Source: JAXMHQ01 sp046346665
GTDB taxonomy: Bacteria; Verrucomicrobiota; Verrucomicrobiia; Limisphaerales; JAXMHQ01
NCBI GenBank assembly: GCA_046346665.1
Contig: JAXMHQ010000035.1
Coordinates: 1-50,373, forward strand
Length of the DNA: 50,373 nt
Reading direction: 5' to 3'
This document shows, piece by piece, positions 33,555 through 40,933 of this stretch. The notes beneath the pieces are model-generated. The model worked only from the letters and a program-made list of their open reading frames with translations. It did not search any database and was not told the origin of the DNA. A program made the translations under genes and the position numbers. Numbering within the stretch: position 1 is the stretch's first letter; every line of letters starts with the position of its first letter.

Positions 33555-36488
33555 TCAGGGGGATTTGGGTTGCAGGCTTTCGAGCCGATCGACGACGGAC
33601 TTGGCCTCGGCGGTCCCTGGCGGGGCATTGGTCAGGTACAACTCGTAGTTGTGGATGGCGGCGTTGGTGTCCTTCTGGCGCCAGGCGATTTCGCCCAGGC
33701 CATAATAGGCGGCGAACGCGTTGGGGGCGTAGCGGAGGACCTCCTCGTAGTCCTGTTTCGCATCCTTGAGATTGTCTATTTGCAGATAGGCAAGCGCGCG
33801 GTTGAACCGGGCGGAGTAATTGTTGTTTTCAAGTTCGATGGCCTTGTTGAGATAGGGAATGGCCTTGGCATAGTTGCCGAGTTGAATGTTGAGGAACCCC
33901 GCCGCGGACAGCGCGGTCACGTCGTCCGGGGCGAGTTTCAATCCGTTTTCAACTCCCATGAGCGCATTGGTATAGCGACCGAACCGGAACGACATCTGGA
34001 CCACGATGCCGATCAGGTCTTTGTTTTTTGGATCCTTTTCCATCGCGGCCTGCATGATCTGTTCGGCCTGGTCGGGCTTGTTCTGGCAATAAAGAGCGAA
34101 CACCTCGGTCTGGAGCAACTCCAGGGGGCGGATGCCGTTGGCTTCGAGCGATTCCGGGTGCTTTCGGATTTCGCGCACCATGGTGATGGCCTTGGCTGGA
34201 TTCTGCTGGGCGTAGAAGCGGGCGAGCCAGAACTGGGCGGGGATGTAGTCCGGGGCGAGTTCGACGATTCGATGCAATTGCTGGACGGCCTGCCGGAGGT
34301 AATTGGCCTTGGTATAGACCAGCGCCTGCTCGTAACAATGACGCGGGTCATCGAACGGCCCGGTCTCGCGGACCGCCTGCTGCCAGTTACGGTATTTTCC
34401 CACGGACTCGTCCCCGGACGGCGTGGTATCCATGCCGATGACATTTCCGGCGAGCAGGTTTGTGTTGCACTGGAGATTGTTGATTGCGGCGACATTGTCG
34501 GGATTGAAATCGTGGGCGGCGACGAAGTCGGCGTTGGCGTCCTTGAGCTGGCCGTTGCGTTGAAGCTGGACCCCCCAGAAGTTCAAGGCCAGCGAGTAAT
34601 ATTTGCCCAGCGTGACGGCCGTGAAATTCGGCTGGAATGGAATTTTCAACTGCTGCAGGAGCCATTGCTTGATGTTGAACCCCTCGCCGGGATCCGCCTG
34701 GATGAAGGAGGTCAGCGGCAGGAGGTCCGGCAGGGTTTCCTTCCAGAACCTGTTGTTGGCTTCGATCACAGCTCCCGGCGTGGGAGGCACCTCGATGGTG
34801 TTGGTTGGATACGTCAGGAGGGGCAGATTGAGTCCGTTGGGTTGGGGATAGAAGGCTTCGAAAAAGTAGCCGAAGCTGGGGTGAAGATAAACCAGGGGGC
34901 GATTGGTGCTGAGCACGAGGAGTTGGTTGACCATGTCGGCGATGCGGAGTTGCCGGTTGGGCAGGGGAGGCCATTGCGAACCGTAGCGTTGCTGGAGATA
35001 GGCCTGGTATTGCGGCACCGACAGGACGGCCGTGTCCACGAATATGTAGCCCTCGGCCCTGCCCTGTTGTGCGAGGTATTGCTGGGCGAGCCACAGCCGG
35101 CTCGGCTGGTCGGCGCGGGTAAAGTCGCTGTCGGCGAGCAGGACGGCCTTTTCCGGCAGATTGCTCGTGAGAAGTTTTGCGTAGTGTTTTACGGCCGGTC
35201 CGTTCGTGACGAGAATCTGCGGCAGGTTTTTCACCACCAGGCCGGCGGGAACCACCAGGAGCAGGGCCCAGATCCCCACGATCGCCAGGCGGTAGAGGGC
35301 GAATTGCCAGCCGGGCGCATAACCCATCCGGTTCAGAATCGGAATGAACACGAGCAGGAAATAACCCGTGAAATAGCCCACGGCGAGCGCACCAAAATAG
35401 AAAAGGCACGGATACAGCCCCGGAAGCACCATGCCCTTGACCATGGGGCTGAACATGGGATCGAAGGCGATCCAGATGCAGATGCCAAACAGGGTGAAAT
35501 GCGCCAGGTGCAGGACGGCGGTGGTGAGCGCGATGCCGAGCTTGCTGGGATCTCCGAAGTAAGAGGCCCAGCGGATGCCGATCAGGAGCAGCGGGAGCAC
35601 TGAGACCGTTGCCAGCATGAGCAGGAGGTAATTGGGAAAGTATTTCCAGAGGATGTGCAGCAGTTCCTTTTCGCCCTGGAGATTGGCGAGGACCGATTGA
35701 AAGAAGCCCAGGCCGGTGTTGGCGCGAAGCGCGGCCAGCGGCAGGACCAGGTAAAACAGCAGGCCGATCAGCCCGCACACCAGGAAGCGCCAGATGAAGC
35801 GCAGATGAAATGCCCGCATCCCGTGAATCCAGATGACAGCCCCCACAAACCCCGGCAGAAGACCGACCATCATCCAATCCCCCGTCATGCCCGCCGCATA
35901 GACAAACGCAGCGCGGTAGAGCCAGGATTCCCGTTCGTCGAGGCGAAATTCCATCAGGCACCGAACCGCGTACGCCAGCAGCATCAGGTTGAGGCTGTCG
36001 CCGGCGATCGAGGTGGCGTTCTCCCAGAACATCAACTGCAGCCCGCACAGGCAGACGGCCAGCACCGGGGCGATCCAGGCGTTTGGAATGGTCAGCAGGC
36101 AAAACGGGCTGTGCTCGCGCTGACGCTGCTCATGCGTCCGGTCATGCGGCAGCAGCGCCACCGTCCGCGCCAGCAACCCCAGTGTGATCGAGGAGAACAC
36201 CGCGGACATCACATTGAGCGCGATCGGAATCATCCCCACCGGCAGCCAGCGCACCGGGTAGGTCAGCAAAAACAACAACGGCGTGAACGGCCCCATCGAC
36301 CCGTACGGTCCCGTCAACTCCGGCATCCACATCAGCCCGGTGGCCCGCGCCACGTAAGGAAGGCCGCTGAAGGAAATCCAGCGATTCAAGGTCAACAGGT
36401 AGACGGCCATGGCAACGGCGGCCACGAGCCAGGGGAGGATGGACCGGACAAAGCGATTCTCGTGTCCGGGGTCCTGATGCGTTGTCAT
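33555..36488 (-). CDS. DUF2723 (TMEM260-like) membrane protein with C-terminal TPR repeats
   Basis: From the ATG at 36486-36488 the product is 977 residues. The first half, to about residue 470, has a dozen or more hydrophobic helices in the GT-C-like DUF2723 layout (FVRSILPWLVAAVAMAVYLL; WENATSIAGDSLNLMLLAYA; WLYRAAFVYAAGMTGDWMM). A periplasmic region follows, and the last 280 residues are TPR repeats (for example AIPYLNKAIELENNNYSARF, LAYLQIDNLKDAKQDYEEVL). Human TMEM260 of this family is an O-mannosyltransferase; bacterial members are uncharacterised as far as I know. Followed at 13 bp by the GT4 gene and then the WecA-like gene, it fits a surface glycan or glycoprotein locus. Confidence 0.85.
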   Translation of the reverse strand: MTTHQDPGHENRFVRSILPWLVAAVAMAVYLLTLNRWISFSGLPYVARATGLMWMPELTGPYGSMGPFTPLLFLLTYPVRWLPVGMIPIALNVMSAVFSSITLGLLARTVALLPHDRTHEQRQREHSPFCLLTIPNAWIAPVLAVCLCGLQLMFWENATSIAGDSLNLMLLAYAVRCLMEFRLDERESWLYRAAFVYAAGMTGDWMMVGLLPGFVGAVIWIHGMRAFHLRFIWRFLVCGLIGLLFYLVLPLAALRANTGLGFFQSVLANLQGEKELLHILWKYFPNYLLLMLATVSVLPLLLIGIRWASYFGDPSKLGIALTTAVLHLAHFTLFGICIWIAFDPMFSPMVKGMVLPGLYPCLFYFGALAVGYFTGYFLLVFIPILNRMGYAPGWQFALYRLAIVGIWALLLVVPAGLVVKNLPQILVTNGPAVKHYAKLLTSNLPEKAVLLADSDFTRADQPSRLWLAQQYLAQQGRAEGYIFVDTAVLSVPQYQAYLQQRYGSQWPPLPNRQLRIADMVNQLLVLSTNRPLVYLHPSFGYFFEAFYPQPNGLNLPLLTYPTNTIEVPPTPGAVIEANNRFWKETLPDLLPLTSFIQADPGEGFNIKQWLLQQLKIPFQPNFTAVTLGKYYSLALNFWGVQLQRNGQLKDANADFVAAHDFNPDNVAAINNLQCNTNLLAGNVIGMDTTPSGDESVGKYRNWQQAVRETGPFDDPRHCYEQALVYTKANYLRQAVQQLHRIVELAPDYIPAQFWLARFYAQQNPAKAITMVREIRKHPESLEANGIRPLELLQTEVFALYCQNKPDQAEQIMQAAMEKDPKNKDLIGIVVQMSFRFGRYTNALMGVENGLKLAPDDVTALSAAGFLNIQLGNYAKAIPYLNKAIELENNNYSARFNRALAYLQIDNLKDAKQDYEEVLRYAPNAFAAYYGLGEIAWRQKDTNAAIHNYELYLTNAPPGTAEAKSVVDRLESLQPKSP

Positions 36489-36534
36489 GTGTGGTCTGGA
36501 AGCTTGGGATATCGCGGATTGTATTGGCAAGCAG

Positions 36535-37671
36535 TTAGTTTGGCGGCCGCCGGAGGTCGGCCACGCACTCCAGGTGCTGGGTTTGTGGAAACATGTCCAG
36601 CGGGACGACCTGCGCCAGTTCATAGACATGATCCCGGCAGAGAATGTTCAAGTCGCGCGCCATCGTCGCGGGATGGCAGGATATATAGAGAATTTGAGCC
36701 GGCCGCTCGCGCCGCAACAGTTCCAGCGCGCCCGCCTGGCATCCCTTGCGCGGCGGATCCAGCACCACCGCGGTCGAATCCATCGGGAACCGCCCGATCA
36801 ACCCCGGCAACACGTCCTCCACCGGGCCCGCGATGAATTCGCCGTTCGTCCGGCCATGCGCAGCCGCGTTCCGCGCCGCGGACCGGATCGCGTTCCGGTC
36901 GTATTCCACCCCGGCAAACCGCTCTACCCCGCCGCCCAGTTCAATTCCAAAAAATCCCACACCGCAATACAAGTCCAGCAGGTAACGCGCGCCGCCCTGC
37001 TTCAACCGCCCGCGCACCGTCTCCACCAGCGCCGGCAACAGAAAATAGTTGGTCTGAAAAAAGGAATCGGGCGACACCTCCCAGTTCTCCGGCGGAATCC
37101 GCAGCACCACCTTCAGCCCGCCTTTCGGCGGCGGATTGGCCCGGACCTCCGAGATCTGTGCGCTCAAGGCCGGCTCCGCTATCAAACATTCCTCAATGTC
37201 TTCCACCAACCCGCCGTCCCACCGGACAAAACCGATGTTCAGCCGCTGCTCCGGCTTGTTCCACTGGCTCCGGATCATGATCCGGTTCCGGTAGCCGTAA
37301 GGCTGCGGACACGGCACAACCGGCGCGATCCGCGCGCTGTCGAATCCGCCGATGCGCTGAAACAGGTCGGCAATCTGCTTGTGCTTGACCCGAAGCTGGG
37401 CCTCGTAAGCCATGTGCTGATACTGGCACCCGCCGCACGCCGCGAAATAACGGCAGCGCGGCTCCACCCGGTCCGGGCTGGACGCGATCACGCGGACCAG
37501 CCGCGCCCTCGCGAAACTCTTCTTTACCTCCGCGATTTCGGCTTCCACCGTCTCCCCCGGCAGCACAAACGGCACAAACACGACGAAGCCCTCCAGGCGC
37601 CCGACGCCCTCGCCTCCGAAGGCGACATCGTCAATCGACAGCGTGCACCGCGTTCCAACCGTGAGATTCAT
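36535..37671 (-). CDS. rlmD: 23S rRNA (uracil-C5)-methyltransferase, RlmD/RumA family
   Basis: This 378-residue enzyme has an N-terminal TRAM domain (LSIDDVAFGGEGVGRLEGFV), an iron-sulfur site with C73, C79 and C82 in CRYFAACGGCQYQH, the SAM site LLDLYCGVGFFGIEL, LDPPRKGC, and the catalytic Cys332 in YISCHPATMARDL. The family methylates C5 of a uridine in 23S rRNA (U1939 or U747 in E. coli) or U54 of tRNA. The exact target cannot be told from sequence, so the symbol is a best guess. It is the first minus-strand gene upstream of the polysaccharide set, 46 bp from the DUF2723 gene. Confidence 0.88.
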   Translation of the reverse strand: MNLTVGTRCTLSIDDVAFGGEGVGRLEGFVVFVPFVLPGETVEAEIAEVKKSFARARLVRVIASSPDRVEPRCRYFAACGGCQYQHMAYEAQLRVKHKQIADLFQRIGGFDSARIAPVVPCPQPYGYRNRIMIRSQWNKPEQRLNIGFVRWDGGLVEDIEECLIAEPALSAQISEVRANPPPKGGLKVVLRIPPENWEVSPDSFFQTNYFLLPALVETVRGRLKQGGARYLLDLYCGVGFFGIELGGGVERFAGVEYDRNAIRSAARNAAAHGRTNGEFIAGPVEDVLPGLIGRFPMDSTAVVLDPPRKGCQAGALELLRRERPAQILYISCHPATMARDLNILCRDHVYELAQVVPLDMFPQTQHLECVADLRRPPN

Positions 37672-37738
37672 CCAAACAGGTTAGCCGCGATGCGTGCGCC
37701 GACGCAACACGGGACAATTGCAGGATGCCCTGGAAGGA

Positions 37739-37839
37739 AAGGTGTCGCGCGAAGTCGGCGACGGCAGCGAAGGGGGCGGGCCGTTTCAGGGTGAGAGCTC
37801 CCTGCCTTTGCATCCATCGCGGACTTCGCGCGACACCTT
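37739..37839. repeat. 18-bp perfect inverted repeat (family I) between rlmD and the phosphodiesterase gene
   Basis: AAGGTGTCGCGCGAAGTC (37739-37756) and its exact reverse complement (37822-37839) are 65 bp apart. It lies in a 236-bp divergent gap. Nothing else recognisable is in the gap. Confidence 0.85.
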
Positions 37840-37907
37840 GCTGTATGCGATCTGCGGGCCGAACTTTTGGTTCGTTTTCGGCGAAACCGCGGCTAATCTT
37901 TCAGCGC

Positions 37908-38687
37908 GTGAAACTCCTGTTCATCGGCGACATCGTGGGAAGCCCCGGCCGCAAAGCGGTCCGGGAACTCGTGCCCCGCCTCCGCCAATCCCTCCCGGCC
38001 GACCTTGTCATCGCCAACGGGGAAAATTCCGCCGGCGGCTCCGGCATCACCCCGGCCACCGCCGAAGAAATTTTCCAGTCCGGCGTGGATGTCATCACCA
38101 GCGGTGATCATCTCTGGGACCAGAAGGAAGTGACCGAATTGCTCAACGGAGAACCGCGGTTCGTTCGCCCGCTCAATTATCCCCCTGGCACCCCGGGCCA
38201 GGGCAGTTGCTTCGTCCGCAAACCCGGCCTGCCGCCCGTCGCCGTGGTCAATGTCCAGGGACGCACGTTCATGCCCGACCTCGAAAATCCGTTCCACGCC
38301 ATCCGCGCCGAAGTCGCCCGGTTGCGCGAACAAACCCACCTCATTTTCGTCGATGTCCATGCCGAGGCCACCTCGGAAAAAATCGCCCTCGCGCGGATGC
38401 TGGACGGGCAGGTGAGCGCCGTGGTGGGTACTCACACCCATGTGCAAACCGCTGACGAACAGATTTTCCCGGGGGGAACCGCCTACCTGACCGACGCCGG
38501 CTTCAGCGGCCCGCAGGAAAGCGTCCTGGGCCGCGAAATCGAACCCGTCCTGCGCCGGTTCCTCACCAACATGCCGCAGCGATTCGAAGTCGCCCGCGAC
38601 CGCATCATGCTCCACGGCGCCCTTGTCGAGATCGACCCGGCCACCGGCAAAGCCGTGTCGATCCGGCGCGTGGCGGAATCCCTCTAA
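37908..38687 (+). CDS. TIGR00282/YmdB-family metallophosphoesterase
   Basis: A GTG at 37908 gives 259 residues starting VKLLFIGDIVGSPGRKAV with the first metal-binding Asp. VIANGENSAGG, ITSGDHLWDQKE, FVDVHAEATSEKIA and VVGTHTHVQTAD complete the two-metal site. The Bacillus subtilis relative YmdB hydrolyses 2',3'-cyclic nucleotides and affects biofilm and colony development. The usual length is 255-265. The frame is open upstream but the family begins at this GTG. A repeat arm starts within 10 bp of its stop. Confidence 0.92.
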   Translation: MKLLFIGDIVGSPGRKAVRELVPRLRQSLPADLVIANGENSAGGSGITPATAEEIFQSGVDVITSGDHLWDQKEVTELLNGEPRFVRPLNYPPGTPGQGSCFVRKPGLPPVAVVNVQGRTFMPDLENPFHAIRAEVARLREQTHLIFVDVHAEATSEKIALARMLDGQVSAVVGTHTHVQTADEQIFPGGTAYLTDAGFSGPQESVLGREIEPVLRRFLTNMPQRFEVARDRIMLHGALVEIDPATGKAVSIRRVAESL

Positions 38688-38694
38688 ACGAGGA

Positions 38695-38947
38695 GTGCGG
38701 AGTGCGGAGTGCGGAACGCGGAATCCTGGCGGCCAATGGTGGGGCGAGACTCCGTCGAGCCCTCAAAAAAACGGATTATTGGATTTTTGGATTCCTGGAT
38801 AAATGGGAAGACCCGCGCGCGGAAGCCATCCAATAATCCACAAATCCATTCATCCAACTATCCTCACAGCAGGTCAGGGCCCGGCTCTTGCCCCACGGAC
38901 GAAGGACCGCGAGGATTCCGCACTCCGCATTCCGCACTCCGCACTTA
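38695..38947. repeat. Family A inverted repeat enclosing a family B inverted repeat
   Basis: The family A left arm, 38695-38735, starts within 10 bp of the phosphodiesterase stop; the right arm, 38906-38947, contains the TAA stop of aroB (38945-38947). Inside are GCGAGACTCCGTCGAGCCC (about 38740-38760) and a family B pair: left 38773-38810, right 38826-38864. The same order (A, GCGAGACTCC motif, B) occurs at 19954-20116, where the right A arm is missing. Confidence 0.9.
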
Positions 38948-40039
38948 GACCGTGCTGATTGTTTCCAGGGCCCGTTCGATCTGGTGGTTCGGAACCCGGT
39001 GGCCCCAGCTGGCGCGGCCGAGCTCGGGCACGAGGACGAATTGAATCGCGCCGGCGGACACCTTTTTGTCCAGTGCCATCGCGCGGAACAGGGCGCTACG
39101 CTGCGCGGCGGTCAGTTTGACCGATGTCGGCAGCCCCGCCTGTGTGAACAGGGTGCGGATCCGGACGACCTCGGATTTCGGCAGTCCGGCGAGCCGGGCG
39201 GAGAGCTCGGCCGCGGCGACCTGGCCCGGGGAAATGGCTTCGCCATGTAGGTATTTTCCGTATTTTGAAATGGCCTCGAGCGCGTGCCCGATGGTGTGGC
39301 CGAAATTCAGAATCGCCCGCCGGCCGCTTTCCGTTTCGTCTTCCCCGACCACGTCCGCCTTGATTTCGCAGCAGCGGGCGACGACGGAAGTGAGGATGGC
39401 GGGTTCGCGGCGGAGCAGGCGGGGAAGGTCGCGTTCGAGGCGGGCGAACAATTGCTTATCGTCGATGATACCGTACTTGATCACCTCGGCCAGGCCGGCG
39501 CGGTATTCCCGTTCGGGCAGCGTCCGGAAGGTGTCGAGGTCGCAGACCACGAGGCGGGGCTGGTAGAAGGCACCGACGAGATTCTTGCCGGCCCGCAGGT
39601 TGACACCGGTTTTGCCGCCGACAGAGCTGTCGACCTGGGCGAGCAGGGTGGTGGGCACCTGGACAAACGGGATGCCGCGCAGGTAGGTGGCCGCGACGAA
39701 GCCCGCGAGGTCGCCGACCACGCCGCCGCCAAGTGCCACGACGAACGATTTGCGTTCCAGCCGCAGCGCGGCGAGGCGGTCATAACACTTTTGAACGACA
39801 GCCAGGCTCTTGGCGGTTTCGCCCGCGGGCACCGTGAGAATGTCCGTTTTGAATCCCGCCGTCCCGAGCTGCCGCCGCACCTTGTCCGCGTAAAGCGGTC
39901 CCACGTTCCGGTCGGTGAGAATCACGCACCGCGAACCAAGCCCCAGCGCGGCGCAATGCGCGCCGAGCCCGGAAAGCAATCCGGGACCGATATGGATCGA
40001 GTAGCTGCGGCTGCCCAGCGATACGTTGACAATGCGCAC
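38945..40039 (-). CDS. aroB: 3-dehydroquinate synthase
   Basis: AroB makes 3-dehydroquinate, the second shikimate-pathway step, using NAD+ and a divalent metal. A GTG at 40037-40039 gives 364 residues starting VRIVNVSLGSRSYSIHIG; a TTG eight codons upstream is also possible. Motifs are VVALGGGVVGDLAGFVAATY, VPTTLLAQVDSSVGGKTGVN, EYRAGLAEVIKYG and the metal-binding LNFGHTIGHALE with HGEAIS. The gene is monocistronic here, and its stop codon is supplied by the repeat. Confidence 0.96.
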   Translation of the reverse strand: MRIVNVSLGSRSYSIHIGPGLLSGLGAHCAALGLGSRCVILTDRNVGPLYADKVRRQLGTAGFKTDILTVPAGETAKSLAVVQKCYDRLAALRLERKSFVVALGGGVVGDLAGFVAATYLRGIPFVQVPTTLLAQVDSSVGGKTGVNLRAGKNLVGAFYQPRLVVCDLDTFRTLPEREYRAGLAEVIKYGIIDDKQLFARLERDLPRLLRREPAILTSVVARCCEIKADVVGEDETESGRRAILNFGHTIGHALEAISKYGKYLHGEAISPGQVAAAELSARLAGLPKSEVVRIRTLFTQAGLPTSVKLTAAQRSALFRAMALDKKVSAGAIQFVLVPELGRASWGHRVPNHQIERALETISTV

Positions 40040-40095
40040 GCGTTGAGGATAAGCCCGGCACAAGGGCTCGCAAGCGGATTTGAGGGATGAAGCAC

Positions 40096-40131
40096 TTGGA
40101 CAGAATGGACAGAATGGACAGAATGATCAGA
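40096..40131 (+). repeat. GACAGAATG nonamer tandem tract (family J)
   Basis: Three perfect GACAGAATG units and a partial fourth (ATCAGAATA) lie in the 102-bp gap between the activase and aroB. The right end approaches the activase stop (40142-40144). No complementary arm was found. Confidence 0.8.
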
Positions 40132-40141
40132 ATAGTTCCGG

Positions 40142-40933
40142 TTAAGCCAGAACCGGGCAACCCAGCCCAGTCAGCGTTGCTGTCCAGCGTGCCATGTCGC
40201 CGGCGGACGGTGTGTGCGGCGCGAGGGCAGGGGCGGGCAATCCGAGTGTCGCGTACTTGCCGCGGCCGGTGGCGTGGTACGGCAGCAGTTCGATTCCCTT
40301 CAGGCCTGGGTGGCGGCGTGACAGTTCCGCCAGCGCCTGGAAATGGTCCGGGGTGTCGTTCACGCCCGGCACCATCGGGCAGCGCAGGAGGATATTCGCT
40401 CGGTTCCGCGCAAGCAGTTCCAGGTTACAAAGGATCAATTCATTGTCCACCCCGGTCAGTTCGAGATGACGCTCCCGTCCCGTGGCCTTGTAATCCCACA
40501 GGAACAGATCCACCCACGGCAGCAGGGCCAGAAAAATCTCCGGACGATTGAATCCGCACGTGTCGAGGCAGGTGTGGATGCCGGCTTCCCGCGCGAGCCG
40601 CAGCAGCGCCAGGCAGAACTCGAATTGCTGCGTCGGCTCACCGCCGGACACCGTCAGCCCCCCGCCCGATTCCATGTAATAAGCGCGGTCTTTGACGGCA
40701 GTTTCCAGGACCTCGCCGGCAGTGATCTCGCGTCCGCAGGTTTTGTTCCTGCCGTCAGCGCAGGCGGGTTGGATGTCGGGCGACCACGATTCGGGGTTGT
40801 GGCACCAGGCGCAGCGCAGTGGACAGCCTTTGAGGAAGACCGTTGTCCGCACGCCGGGGCCGTCATGAAACGAACCGCGTTGGATGTCGAACACGATGCC
40901 GCGCACGGACTCGTTGGATTCGCGCGGGTTCAT
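40142..40933 (-). CDS. Glycyl-radical-enzyme activase (radical SAM, PflA-like)
   Basis: The ATG at 40931-40933 gives 263 residues. The radical SAM cluster site is C37-P-L-R-C41-A-W-C44 in GCPLRCAWCHNPE, preceded by the family block FDIQRGSFHDGPGVRTTVFL. LTVSGGEPTQQ is the SAM-binding GGE motif. Only two Cys (C58, C66) lie in the insert where long activases carry ferredoxin-type clusters, so it resembles the short PflA type. It overlaps the glycyl radical enzyme gene by ATGA and almost surely installs the glycyl radical on that protein. Confidence 0.93.
   Translation of the reverse strand: MNPRESNESVRGIVFDIQRGSFHDGPGVRTTVFLKGCPLRCAWCHNPESWSPDIQPACADGRNKTCGREITAGEVLETAVKDRAYYMESGGGLTVSGGEPTQQFEFCLALLRLAREAGIHTCLDTCGFNRPEIFLALLPWVDLFLWDYKATGRERHLELTGVDNELILCNLELLARNRANILLRCPMVPGVNDTPDHFQALAELSRRHPGLKGIELLPYHATGRGKYATLGLPAPALAPHTPSAGDMARWTATLTGLGCPVLA

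Noticed and set aside
33183..35603. Plus-strand open frame of about 800 codons opposite the GT4 and DUF2723 genes
   Set aside because: It spans parts of two real genes and the gap between them and has no domain logic.
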